Part shown: one piece after another, positions 25,634 through 34,215 of the stretch
Numbering within the stretch: position 1 is the stretch's first letter
Layout: every line of letters begins with the position of its first letter
NCBI RefSeq assembly: GCF_002024165.1
Contig: NZ_MWQN01000001.1
Span: 5,518,001-5,582,000, forward strand
Reading direction: 5' to 3'
DNA: 64,000 nt
DNA from: Embleya scabrispora
Lineage (GTDB): Bacteria > Actinomycetota > Actinomycetes > Streptomycetales > Streptomycetaceae
The notes under the pieces: model-generated
Told to the model about the DNA's origin: nothing
Seen by the model: only the letters and a program-made list of their open reading frames with translations
Database searches by the model: none
Made by a program: the position numbers and the translations under genes

Positions 25634-26527
25634 TCACCCCGGTGCCCGACCGCCCGAGCGCCGGGTGACCAGTCGGGCCACCGCCCCCAACCGCTCGCCG
25701 TAGTCGCCCACCCGACGGCCCGTCACGGCCTTCAGGCCGTTGAGCGTGAGGGCGACCGCGACCCGCCCGGCGGCGTCGAAGACCGGGGCGACCAGGGTCG
25801 AGATGTCGTAGGTGGTGCCCGGGTCGACCGCGATCAGCTCGTACTCCTCCTCGCCGAGCGCCGCGACCAACTCGGCCAGCCGGTCGCGCAGCAGCGGCGC
25901 CTCGCGGGGGTGTTCGGCCATACGCTCCAGCGTGTCGCCGATCCGGGTCCGGGTCGGGCTGTCCAGGGTGATCGAGTAGCCGCGTTCGCGGACCGCGCCG
26001 AGTGTGGCGGGCAGGTGGATCCGGGCCGTGCCGCGTACCCGCTCGTCGAGCCGGTCCAGCCAGGCGTCCACCTCGTCGGGCCGGGACCACGCGTGGAACA
26101 CCTGCCCGAGCGGCGGCACCATGCGCAGCCGCTGCCCCACCCGGACATCGGCGGACGCCAGTTGCGGCCGGCCCTCGACGGCCAGGATCACCACCTCGTC
26201 GCCGATCGCCACGCTCGCCACCAGCTCGGTGTCGAACTCACCGGCCAGTGCGCGCAGTTCGGCCCGGGCCAGGTCCACCGCCCGATTGCCGCGCAGCGCC
26301 GCGTCGCCCAGCGCGATCGGCGCCGGGCCCAGCTCGTACGTCTTGCGGCGCGGATGCCGCACCAGGTAGCCGCCGTCCTCCAGCGCCTGGAGCACGGAGA
26401 GCGCGGAGGCGAGGTTGATGCCCAGCGCGGTGTGCAGCTCGGACAGCGTGTACGCCTGACCCGGGTGGGCGGCGAAGAAGTTCAGGATCTCCACCGCGCG
26501 ACCGGCGGCGAGGGCGGGACGGACCAT
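25634..26527 (-). CDS. IclR-family transcriptional regulator
   Basis: 297 residues from the ATG at 26527; the longer open frame upstream crosses the divergent promoter and is rejected. The N-terminal winged helix (about 5-70) includes AVEILNFFAAHPGQAYTLSELHTALG. The C-terminal IclR effector domain carries VASVAIGDEVVILA and YDISTLVAPVFDAAGRVAVALTL-type strands, split here for length. Divergent from a luciferase-like oxidoreductase, which is its likely target. Confidence 0.85.
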   Translation of the reverse strand: MVRPALAAGRAVEILNFFAAHPGQAYTLSELHTALGINLASALSVLQALEDGGYLVRHPRRKTYELGPAPIALGDAALRGNRAVDLARAELRALAGEFDTELVASVAIGDEVVILAVEGRPQLASADVRVGQRLRMVPPLGQVFHAWSRPDEVDAWLDRLDERVRGTARIHLPATLGAVRERGYSITLDSPTRTRIGDTLERMAEHPREAPLLRDRLAELVAALGEEEYELIAVDPGTTYDISTLVAPVFDAAGRVAVALTLNGLKAVTGRRVGDYGERLGAVARLVTRRSGGRAPG

Positions 26528-26617
26528 GAGGGCGACTCTCCGACCCGGCGGGCATCTTGTGGCCGATACCTCGCGGGGCCACACTCGGCAGCACGGAATA
26601 CGGGATTCGGAAAAACT

Positions 26618-26633
26618 TTTCGATATGCCGAAA
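26618..26633. promoter_or_regulatory. Candidate IclR-regulator palindrome
   Basis: TTTCG-ATATGC-CGAAA is a five-base inverted repeat in an AT-richer stretch between the IclR gene (start 26527) and the oxidoreductase (start 26670). IclR regulators use palindromes of about this length. An ATG at 26625 inside it is an alternative start for the oxidoreductase. Confidence 0.4.
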
Positions 26634-26669
26634 CATACCGCCTTCGAAGCCGACCTCGGGAGTCGCCCC

Positions 26670-27782
26670 ATGAAGCTCGACGTGCTCTACGAAGTGGACG
26701 TGCCGCGCCCCTGGCCCGGCGAACACCCGCACGGCCAGCGGCAAGCCGAGCAGCGCGCCTACCGCGAGGCGGTGGAGCAGATCCGGTTGGCCGACCGCAT
26801 GGGGTTCCACACCGTCTGGGCGGTCGAGCACCACTTCCGCGAGGGCCGCTCGCACATGCCGGCCTCCGAGGTCTTCCTCGGCCACCTCGCCGGCCTCACC
26901 GAGCGCATCCGGATGGGCTTCGGCGTCACCCTCACCCCGTTCGGCTTCACCCCGCCGCAGCGGATCGCGGAGAAGGTCGCCACCGTGGACATCCTGTCCG
27001 GCGGCCGGGTGGAGTGGGGGACGGGGCGCTCCACGCCCATGGAGCAGACCGCGTTCGGCGTGGACATCGCCCGCTCCCGCGACGACTGGCGGGAGGCGAT
27101 CGAGATCGTCACCGGCATGTGGCGCGAGGAGTACTTCGAGTACGCGTCGGAGCGGTTCACCTTCCCGCGCCGGATGGTCACCCCCAAGCCCTTCCAGGAC
27201 CCGCACCCGCCGTGCTGGATGGCCGCCACCTCGCAGGGCTCGGCGGAGATCGCCGGCCGGTCCGGCCTGGGCATGTTGTCCTTCTCGATCATGCAGCCGC
27301 TGGAGACGATGGCCGCCCAGGTGGCCGCCTACCGCGCGGCGGCGGCCGATCCCACACCGCTGACCGACGTGACCACGAACAAGGTCGCCGCCTACACGCT
27401 CGTGCACACCACCGCCGGCAAGCGGGTGGATCGCCGGGTCTGGGACTCGGTCGCGTGGTGGTACAAGAACCTGGCCATGTTCACCCTGGAATGGGAACTG
27501 CCGCACCTGACCCCGGAGGAACGGGACCGCACCTTCCCGCTCCTGAAGCCGCTGTTCGAGGGCGAGGTCCCGGTGGACACCTTCGACGCCGCCGACATGA
27601 TCGTGATCGGCGACGTGGACACCTGTGTACGCAAGCTCAAGCGCTACGCGGACCTGGGCGTGGACGAGCTGATCTGCTACGTCCAGTGGGGATTCCTGGA
27701 ACACCGGGAGATCATGCGCACCCTCGAAATCCTCGGCAAAGAGGTCATTCCGGAACTTGAGAGATACCGACCAAACAAATAG
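26670..27782 (+). CDS. LLM-class flavin-dependent oxidoreductase
   Basis: 370 residues with the bacterial luciferase-like TIM barrel: N-terminal MKLDVLYEVD, then FHTVWAVEHHF, RIRMGFGVTLTPF and LSGGRVEWGTGRS. These proteins use reduced FMN (or F420) to oxidise a carbon substrate. The ATG at 26670 follows GGGAG with good spacing and matches the usual N-terminus; an ATG at 26625 would add 15 residues. Position opposite an IclR regulator suggests an inducible catabolic monooxygenase; the substrate is unknown. Confidence 0.85.
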   Translation: MKLDVLYEVDVPRPWPGEHPHGQRQAEQRAYREAVEQIRLADRMGFHTVWAVEHHFREGRSHMPASEVFLGHLAGLTERIRMGFGVTLTPFGFTPPQRIAEKVATVDILSGGRVEWGTGRSTPMEQTAFGVDIARSRDDWREAIEIVTGMWREEYFEYASERFTFPRRMVTPKPFQDPHPPCWMAATSQGSAEIAGRSGLGMLSFSIMQPLETMAAQVAAYRAAAADPTPLTDVTTNKVAAYTLVHTTAGKRVDRRVWDSVAWWYKNLAMFTLEWELPHLTPEERDRTFPLLKPLFEGEVPVDTFDAADMIVIGDVDTCVRKLKRYADLGVDELICYVQWGFLEHREIMRTLEILGKEVIPELERYRPNK

Positions 27783-27820
27783 TGGGCACGTGCGGTCGGT
27801 TGCTGATAGTTCTTGGCGCC

Positions 27821-29434
27821 GTGAGCACCTCCATATTCGTGTCGCGAGCGCGACGCATCATCCCCGCCGGCCTCGTCTTGGCCCTGGCCGTCGGCTGCGG
27901 CGGGTCCGGCGGCGGGTCCGAGCCCAAGGCCACACCCAATGCCGAGTCCAAGACCCAGCCGCCGGCCGGCGGCGCCCCCGCGCCCGCCGGCACCACCCCG
28001 CCGACGGCCAAGCCGATCGGGGCGGACGACCCGGCGCTGAAGGAGTTCTACGGTCGCCAACTCGCCTGGGCCAAGTGCCCCGACGACAAGCGCACCAAGG
28101 GCGACGAGGGCATGCTCGAATGCGCGAAGTTGCGCGTGCCGCTGGACTACGCGAACCCCGCCGCCGAGTCGATCGAGCTCCAGGCGTACCGCCGCAAGGC
28201 CACGGGAGAGCGGCTGGGCATCCTCGCGGTCGATCCCGGCGGCCCGGGGTCGGGAGTGCAGGGCATGACGGCGAGCTTCGCGCTACGCCCGGCGCTGGGC
28301 GAGCGCTACGACATCGTGGGGATCGACCCGCGCGGGACCGGCGGAAGCAACCCGGTGACCTGCGTCGACGACGCGGGCACGGACCGGTACAAGGGCATCG
28401 ACCCCACGCCGGACGATCCCGCGGAACTGGAGCGGATCACGACCTACTTCAAGGAGTTCGCCGACGGCTGCACCGCGCGCGCCGGCAAGATGCTCGCGCA
28501 CCTGGGCACCGAGGACGTGGTCCGGGACCTCGACGTGTTGCGCGGGGTGCTGGGTGAGGACAAGCTCAACTACTTCGGCTACTCCTACGGCACTTTCCTG
28601 GGCGCGGTGTATCTGGAGAAGTTCCCCACGCACAGCGGCCGGTTGGTGCTGGACGCGCCGATCAACCCGGCCCTGGACCGGGTCGCGGGGGCGCGCAGCC
28701 AGGCGCAGGGCTTCGAGCGGACCTTCCAAGCCTTCCTGACCGACTGCCTCAAGCAGCGGGACTGCCCGCTCGACGGCACGCCGGCCGAGGCCACGCGGAA
28801 ATTGGCGGATCGACTGCACGAGTTGGGCCGGACACCCCTGACGACCGCCCAGGGCCGCACGATCGGGGAGGGCGAGGTCGTCAACGTGATCGCGCAGGGC
28901 ATCTACAGCGAACGGTCCTGGAAGGACCTGCGCATCACGCTGCGCGCCTACCTGCGCGACGACGCGGCCAAGGCCGCCGCGGAGACCGACCCGTGGCTCG
29001 GGCGGGACCGCAACGGCGCCTACCCCGGCGACCACACAGCGGCCAACCTCACCATCAACTGCGCTGACGGGCGGTCGTTGACCATGGCCGAGGCCGACCG
29101 GCTGGCCCGCGAGGTGGCGGACACGATGCCGATCACCGGGCCCGGGACGGTCTGGTCGTTCGCCGCCGACTGCCGGCCCAACGGGACCGACCGGGCCAGG
29201 CCGATCCAGGCGCCTGGGGCACCGCCGGTGCTGGTGATCGGCTCGACCGGGGATCCGGCGACGCCGTACGAGCAGGCGCAGGCGCTCACGCCGCAATTGC
29301 CGGGCGCGGTGCTGCTCACCCGTGAGGCCAACGGGCACGGGTCGTACAACAGGGGCAATACGTGTGTCGACGGCGCGGTGGAGACGTATCTGGTCAAGGG
29401 TGAACTGCCCGCGGCCGGCACCCGCTGCGGCTGA
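27821..29434 (+). CDS. Secreted TAP-family alpha/beta hydrolase (tripeptidyl-aminopeptidase-like) lipoprotein
   Basis: 537 residues. An N-terminal signal ends in LALAVGC, a plausible lipobox with the lipidated Cys, followed by a Gly/Pro/Thr-rich linker. The catalytic domain shows DPGGPGSG (oxyanion loop), GIDPRGTGGS, the nucleophile in GYSYGTFLG and the C-terminal TAP region with the catalytic Asp in STGDPATPY and His in ANGHGSYN. The role by family is to release short peptides from protein N-termini outside the cell. The GTG at 27821 is 11 bases after TGATAGT, consistent with a leaderless transcript; a GTG at 27782 overlapping the previous stop is less likely. Confidence 0.87.
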   Translation: MSTSIFVSRARRIIPAGLVLALAVGCGGSGGGSEPKATPNAESKTQPPAGGAPAPAGTTPPTAKPIGADDPALKEFYGRQLAWAKCPDDKRTKGDEGMLECAKLRVPLDYANPAAESIELQAYRRKATGERLGILAVDPGGPGSGVQGMTASFALRPALGERYDIVGIDPRGTGGSNPVTCVDDAGTDRYKGIDPTPDDPAELERITTYFKEFADGCTARAGKMLAHLGTEDVVRDLDVLRGVLGEDKLNYFGYSYGTFLGAVYLEKFPTHSGRLVLDAPINPALDRVAGARSQAQGFERTFQAFLTDCLKQRDCPLDGTPAEATRKLADRLHELGRTPLTTAQGRTIGEGEVVNVIAQGIYSERSWKDLRITLRAYLRDDAAKAAAETDPWLGRDRNGAYPGDHTAANLTINCADGRSLTMAEADRLAREVADTMPITGPGTVWSFAADCRPNGTDRARPIQAPGAPPVLVIGSTGDPATPYEQAQALTPQLPGAVLLTREANGHGSYNRGNTCVDGAVETYLVKGELPAAGTRCG

Positions 29435-29518
29435 CTTCGACGCGGCTCGGGGGCGGGGCGCGCATCACGATTGCGGCTCTCGCCCCCCTGTCGCGTCCGC
29501 GCGTTGTACGGTCCGTGA

Positions 29519-31414
29519 GTGACAGTCACATCACTCGCGACGTGGCCCGTCGACTACCCGAGCGACTATGCGGTGGTCGACGTGGAGACCACGGGGCTTC
29601 GGAGTTCGGATCGCATCGTCTCGGTGGCCGTGGAGGTCCTGGACCGGCACGGCACCGTCACCGATCGTTGGTCGACGCTGGTGGATCCCGGGCGTGATCC
29701 CGGACCGGTGCACATTCACGGGCTGACCGCCGAACGGCTGGCCGGGGCACCGACGTTCGACCGCGTCGCGGAGGATCTGGCCGAGTATCTGACCGGGCGG
29801 GTCCTCGTCGCGCACAACGCGCCGTTCGACTGGCAGATGTTGACGTCGGAGTACCGGCGGCTGGGCACGGCGTGGCCGATGGAGCGTCGGTTGTGCACGA
29901 TGGCGCTCGCGCGGCACCTGGAACTGCCGGTCGGCGACTACCGGTTGGCCACGCTCGCCGAGCACTACCGGGTTCGCCAACTGCGGGCGCACGACGCGGT
30001 GGACGACGTGCGGGTGCTCTCCGAGATCTTCCGGTACGGCCTGCACGAGGCGGCCGGCGCGGGCCTGCCGCTGCCGCTGACCGCGCCCGGCGACGAACCG
30101 GGGCAGCGCCGCGCCGCGGTCGCGCGCGGTCGCAACGCGGAACGCGGCACGCCGGCCAAGGCGCCGTGTCCGTGGGTGAATCCGGGTCGGCTCGACCTCG
30201 GCGTCGGGCTGGTCCAGGGCATGCGCGTGGCGTTCACCGGCGCGACCGAGCGGCCGCGCGAGGGGTTGGAGCTGCGCGCGAGCGAGGCCGGGCTGTACGT
30301 CACCGGCTCGGTCAGCGGCAGGACGTCGGTCCTGGTCACGAACCACCCGCGCAGCGGCAGCGGCAAGAACCGCCGGGCGGCGCAGGCGGGGACGCCGGTG
30401 ATCGACGAGGCGACGTTCGTCGAACTGGTGGCCCGGGTGCGGCCCGGGACGGCGCGGGTCGGGGTGGTGCCGGCGCCGCGCGGGGAGGGCGCGAACGGCC
30501 CGGTGGAGGTAGTGGTCCCGGAGCGGGCCGAGGCCGTTCCCGCCGAGGTTGTCGCCGCGTCGGACTCGGCCCGGGGCACCACCGCTCCCGCGCCCGACTC
30601 GCCGCGGGCCGGCGCCCGTGCGGCCGTGCGCCAGGTGCTGGTCCTCCAGGGCCGCGACGAGCACTTGGACGGCGGTCGGGTCCGGCAGCTCGTCCTGGAG
30701 TCCGGGGCCCGGCTGCGGATCAACCTCACCTCGACCGTGGACACCGTGGTGGTGCTGCCCGGCGCGGCGGCCGACCCCCGGATCGCCCGGGCCGAGGGGT
30801 TCGGCGCGGTGTGTCTGACCGAGGCCGAGTGGTCCGCGTCGGTGTCCGCGACCCCGACGGCGCCCGCGACGTCCGGCCGGCCCGACACCGGCCATCTGCC
30901 GCGCGGGGGCACGGTCGAGCTGCCCGGCGGGGCCAACCCCGGCCGGTGGACGCTGAACGCCTCGTGGGCCTGGGATCGCCCCGACGAGGAGATCGACATC
31001 GTGGCCTTCCTCCTCGACGAGCACGAACGGGTACGCGGCGACGCCGACTTCGTGTTCTGGAACCAGCCGGCCACGCCGCTCGACCTGGTCGTCCTCGACG
31101 CGTCGGGGCCGGCCGAGCAGACGGTCACCCTCGAACTGGACGCGCTGCCGCGTGATGTACGTCGCGTCGTGATCGCCGCCGCCGTGGACGGGACCAGTAC
31201 GTTCGACGCGGTCGGGCCGATCGAACTGGACGTCGCGCCGTTCCAGGGGACCGCGTTCCGCCGCTCGGTGCTCGACGCCGCGACGGTGGAACGGGTGCTG
31301 CTGCTGGGCACGTTCTACCGGCTGGGCACGGGTTGGAAGTTCCGTACCGAGGGCCAGGGCTACGAGTTCGACCTCGCCGGCCTGGCCGCTTCCTTCGGCG
31401 TGGACATCGCCTAG
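29519..31414 (+). CDS. DnaQ-type exonuclease - BRCT - BRCT-like - TerD fusion protein
   Basis: 631 residues. The N-terminal DEDDh exonuclease (about 17-175) has D21-x-E23 (DVETTG), D104 (NAPFDW) and H158/D163 (AHDAVDD). A linker leads to a BRCT domain (about 233-312, starting MRVAFTGATE) and, after another linker, a second BRCT-like unit (about 385-455, VLVLQGRDEHLDGGRV). A TerD domain (about 465-630) closes it, with LNASWAWDRPDEEIDIVAFLLDE. TerD proteins bind calcium and belong to stress-response systems tied to tellurite and phage resistance. The fusion points to a nucleic-acid repair or surveillance role. No terB/terC neighbours are seen. The GTG at 29519 seems leaderless. Confidence 0.85.
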   Translation: MTVTSLATWPVDYPSDYAVVDVETTGLRSSDRIVSVAVEVLDRHGTVTDRWSTLVDPGRDPGPVHIHGLTAERLAGAPTFDRVAEDLAEYLTGRVLVAHNAPFDWQMLTSEYRRLGTAWPMERRLCTMALARHLELPVGDYRLATLAEHYRVRQLRAHDAVDDVRVLSEIFRYGLHEAAGAGLPLPLTAPGDEPGQRRAAVARGRNAERGTPAKAPCPWVNPGRLDLGVGLVQGMRVAFTGATERPREGLELRASEAGLYVTGSVSGRTSVLVTNHPRSGSGKNRRAAQAGTPVIDEATFVELVARVRPGTARVGVVPAPRGEGANGPVEVVVPERAEAVPAEVVAASDSARGTTAPAPDSPRAGARAAVRQVLVLQGRDEHLDGGRVRQLVLESGARLRINLTSTVDTVVVLPGAAADPRIARAEGFGAVCLTEAEWSASVSATPTAPATSGRPDTGHLPRGGTVELPGGANPGRWTLNASWAWDRPDEEIDIVAFLLDEHERVRGDADFVFWNQPATPLDLVVLDASGPAEQTVTLELDALPRDVRRVVIAAAVDGTSTFDAVGPIELDVAPFQGTAFRRSVLDAATVERVLLLGTFYRLGTGWKFRTEGQGYEFDLAGLAASFGVDIA

Positions 31415-31538
31415 AACCGGTCCGACTCGTCGACATGACGACCGCCCGACCGGCCGGTAACCGGAGTGCGATTCGGTCGCCGGGCGGCGGAGTGGTTTGC
31501 TTGACCCGGCCGACAGCAATCGAGGGCAAGGAGTGGTC

Positions 31539-31973
31539 ATGGCGCAGGTCAGGGCAACCGCACACACGACTGTGGCGGCGGAACCGGAGGCGGTTTTCGC
31601 GGCCGTCGCGGATTACGCGGACGTGCGACCCAAGCTGCTCACCGAGCACTTCTCGGAGTACGACGTGCGCGAGGGCGGCAAGGGCGCCGGTACGGTCGCG
31701 CACTGGCGGCTGCAGGCCACCAGCAAGCGCTCGCGCGACTGCCTGGTGACGGTCACCGAACCGGCTCCCCTCACACTCGTGGAGACCGACGCCAATTCGT
31801 CGATGGTCACCACGTGGACCGTCTCGCCCGCCGGCGCGGGCAGCCGGGTCGAGGTCGTCACGGTGTGGAACGGGGCCGGCGGCATCGGGGGCTTCTTCGA
31901 GAAGACCTTCGCGCCGGCCGGGCTGAAGCGGATCTACGACGGCGTCCTGGCGAAGCTGCCCGACGCACTCTGA
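31539..31973 (+). CDS. SRPBCC (START/polyketide-cyclase-like) family protein
   Basis: 144 residues with the helix-grip fold pattern: N-terminal TAHTTVAAEPEAVFAAVADYA, central beta strands and a C-terminal long helix ending AKLPDAL. Such proteins bind a hydrophobic ligand. The ATG at 31539 has AAGGAG eight bases upstream; the frame is open 14 codons further without support. It is followed by 10-base direct repeats and a strong terminator. Confidence 0.8.
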   Translation: MAQVRATAHTTVAAEPEAVFAAVADYADVRPKLLTEHFSEYDVREGGKGAGTVAHWRLQATSKRSRDCLVTVTEPAPLTLVETDANSSMVTTWTVSPAGAGSRVEVVTVWNGAGGIGGFFEKTFAPAGLKRIYDGVLAKLPDAL

Positions 31974-32000
31974 CCCGCGCCGACCCGAGCCGGCGCGCTC

Positions 32001-32040
32001 CAACGCGCTTCGACGCGCTTTCACGCGCCTTGACGCGCCG
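32001..32040. repeat. Four 10-base tandem repeats (NNACGCGCNN)
   Basis: ACGCGC recurs at exactly 10-base intervals in four units (CAACGCGCTT, CGACGCGCTT, TCACGCGCCT, TGACGCGCCG), with a further degenerate unit just before (CGGCGCGCTC). It lies between the SRPBCC stop and the terminator at 32063. The spacing equals about one helical turn. The function is unknown. Confidence 0.6.
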
Positions 32041-32062
32041 GAACGGGTCACGCGGAACGGAA

Positions 32063-32103
32063 GAGGCCGCCGGACCCACCGCGAGGTGGGTGCCGGCGGC
32101 CTC
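32063..32103. terminator. Bidirectional terminator hairpin
   Basis: GAGGCCGCCGG (32063-32073) pairs with CCGGCGGCCTC (32093-32103), and inside it CCCACC (32075-32080) pairs with GGTGGG (32085-32090) over a GCGA loop. It separates the convergent SRPBCC and M50-like genes. Confidence 0.75.
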
Positions 32104-32128
32104 GGCGCGTTCGGGCCCGGCGACGGGA

Positions 32129-32848
32129 TCAGGTGAGCAGGGAGCCCGCGCCGATGCCGAGGGCGGCGGCGGAGACCAGGCCGAAGAAGGCGACCCAGAA
32201 CGCGCCCGGTATCCGGGTCAGATCGGCGAGTTGGTCCGCGTCCGACCACGGCGCGCGGCCGCGGCTGCGCATCTGCTGCAACTCCAGGACCGGTCGTACG
32301 CCGGACACCAGCAGGAACCACACCAGCAGATAGGCGAACGCCGCCTGGATCCGGGCACTGGCCAGCCACGAGATGGCCAAGATCACCCCGGCGGTGACCA
32401 GCAGTACCAGGGCGCCGAACCAGTTGCGTATCGCGATGAACATCAGCGCGAGCAGCACCAGCGCCACCCACAACACCATGGTGATGTGCGCGCCCGCGAG
32501 CAGCGCCGCCCCGCCCGCGCCCAGGATCGACGGCGTGATGTAGCCGGCCATCGCGGTGAACACCATGCCCAGGCCGGTGGGTTTGCCCACCGACACGGTC
32601 ACCCCGGAGGTGTCCGAATGCAGCCGGATCCCGGACAGCCGGCGCCCCATCAGCAGCGCCACCATCGCGTGTCCGCCCTCGTGGGCGATCGTCACCACCG
32701 TGCGCAGCGGTCGCCAGGTCGGGCGGTACAGCACCACCGCGACCGCGATCGCCCCCGTCACCAACGCGAGCCAACTCGGCGGATCCGGCTGGGTCCCGAC
32801 CACCCGGTCCCACATGTCCTGCAACGACACCGTGTCGACGTTGCTCAC
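32129..32848 (-). CDS. M50-like integral membrane metalloprotease
   Basis: 239 residues. The zinc motif HEGGH (56-60) lies in the first helical region, followed by five or six membrane helices. This is the form of M50B-type site-2-protease-like proteins of actinobacteria, which cleave within membranes. The GTG at 32848 follows GAGAGGGG. A substrate anti-sigma factor is not visible nearby, so its role is open. Confidence 0.8.
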   Translation of the reverse strand: MSNVDTVSLQDMWDRVVGTQPDPPSWLALVTGAIAVAVVLYRPTWRPLRTVVTIAHEGGHAMVALLMGRRLSGIRLHSDTSGVTVSVGKPTGLGMVFTAMAGYITPSILGAGGAALLAGAHITMVLWVALVLLALMFIAIRNWFGALVLLVTAGVILAISWLASARIQAAFAYLLVWFLLVSGVRPVLELQQMRSRGRAPWSDADQLADLTRIPGAFWVAFFGLVSAAALGIGAGSLLT

Positions 32849-32980
32849 GCCGCCCCTCTCGTCCTACGTCCCGACCGCTGCCCCCGCCGCGAACGCTACC
32901 GTCCGCCGCGCACCCCCGATCGCCCGCGCACCGTCCCGTGACGCGACTGTCGCCGACCCGGGGCCTGCCCGGACCGGGGG

Positions 32981-34045
32981 TCAGCCCGTGGCGGCGGCGC
33001 TCGCGGCTTCGGCGGCGGCGTCGATCCGGCGGTCGGCGACCTCGACCCGGACCCCGCCGCCCAGCACGAGCCGATCACGCGGGGCGAGGACCACCTCGGT
33101 GTCCACGGCCAGGGATCGGCCCGGCTCGTACGTCGCGCCGTTCCACCGCTCCACCTCGGTGCCGTTGGCGGAGCCGAGATCGACCGCGACCACGTGCTCG
33201 CCGGCCCGCCCCGACGCCAGGCGAAGGAGTAGGTGCTGTCGGCTCACGTAGCGCACCGCCTCGCCGAACCGGTGCCCCCGACCGCCCAGGTCGTAGCCGT
33301 TGTCGATGCGCCCCCGGCCGAGTACGAGGGCATCGCCCACCTCCAGCGGAAGGCGCTCGATCGACGCGCCGCCGGCGTGGTCGGCCAGCGCCACCTCGCG
33401 CATCGTCCGGCGCGCGCCCGCCGCCCGGAGCACGCTCGCGCAGCCCGGACAGACCGCCCGCCCACCGTCGTCCACGCACGGCCACACCGGCAGCCGCCCG
33501 CTCCAGGTACGCCCGTACACACACGACGCCTCGGCGCAGCGCCACCGGGTGCGCACGATCTCCGGATGCCGCGCCGGGTCGGGACAGCGGTCGCCGACGT
33601 CCTCGACGCGAGCGACGGGCGACTCGGGCCGGATCCCGGCGGGCACGAAGCGCACCACGCCGTCCGCATCCCGCCGCCAGTGGTGGAACCGCTCGGGGTG
33701 CGCCTCGATCCACGGGTGTCGGCGGCGAAAGTCGAGGAAACGATCCCCGCTCAGCACGTGCAGCCCGCCGGCTTCGGCCCGTTCCAGGATCACCGTGTCC
33801 GCGACCGGCACCAGACTCGCCTCACCGAGCCCGACAAGCCGCCGCAACGCGTGCGCGTCGGCCGGGCTCAGGGTGTACAACAACGCCCGGTCGACCACGA
33901 GTTCGACCCGCGCGTCGGCCCCGTGGCGAGCCCGCCAAGCCGCCGTGGCGGCATCGACGCGAGCCGGAATCGGCCCTTCCGCGCCGGCCGGTTCCCAGTC
34001 CTCGGAGTGGCATACATCGGCCACATCCACGATCGCGTCCCACAT
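32981..34045 (-). CDS. PIN/NYN-like nuclease domain - zinc cluster - FHA domain protein
   Basis: 354 residues from the ATG at 34045 with AGGGGG upstream. The N-terminal about 130 residues look like a PIN/NYN RNase fold: MWDAIVDVADV (D7), VELVVDRALL (D52), VADTVILERA and LSGDRFLDFR (D101). A cysteine cluster follows (C170, C175, C190, C199, C202). The C-terminal FHA domain (about 230-335) has VLGRG, the SRQH motif (268-271) and SANGTEV, the residues that bind phosphothreonine. So phosphorylation by a Ser/Thr kinase may recruit or control an RNase. Divergent from the PadR gene. The nuclease assignment is by pattern only. Confidence 0.65.
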   Translation of the reverse strand: MWDAIVDVADVCHSEDWEPAGAEGPIPARVDAATAAWRARHGADARVELVVDRALLYTLSPADAHALRRLVGLGEASLVPVADTVILERAEAGGLHVLSGDRFLDFRRRHPWIEAHPERFHHWRRDADGVVRFVPAGIRPESPVARVEDVGDRCPDPARHPEIVRTRWRCAEASCVYGRTWSGRLPVWPCVDDGGRAVCPGCASVLRAAGARRTMREVALADHAGGASIERLPLEVGDALVLGRGRIDNGYDLGGRGHRFGEAVRYVSRQHLLLRLASGRAGEHVVAVDLGSANGTEVERWNGATYEPGRSLAVDTEVVLAPRDRLVLGGGVRVEVADRRIDAAAEAASAAATG

Positions 34046-34143
34046 ACCGTCCCCCTGCTCGAACCCTGCCCCATTCCTATCCGAAACCCGCCCGCCCCGC
34101 CGCGCCACACGCCGCCGTACGCACGCGGCAGGCGGTTGGCACG

Positions 34144-34192
34144 ACCACTACTCGGTGATACTTTGTAGTGGTACTCGGTGTCACTCAGTACC
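34144..34192. promoter_or_regulatory. PadR operator/promoter region
   Basis: ACCACTAC (34144-34151) is inverted at 34165-34172 (GTAGTGGT). TACTCGGTG occurs twice (34149-34157 and 34172-34180 with flanks). GTACTCGGTG (34171-34180) is a near-perfect inverse of CACTCAGTAC (34182-34191). These lie 24-72 bases before the PadR start and are typical of an autoregulated PadR promoter; TACTTT within may be the -10. Confidence 0.55.
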
Positions 34193-34215
34193 GGGGCAAT
34201 CGAGGAGAACCCGCG

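Noticed and set aside
25594-25642. Repeated CCCGGTTCACCCCGG as an operator
   Set aside because: It lies at the 3' end of the IclR gene, not in a promoter, and is simple GC-rich sequence; local duplication is the simpler explanation.
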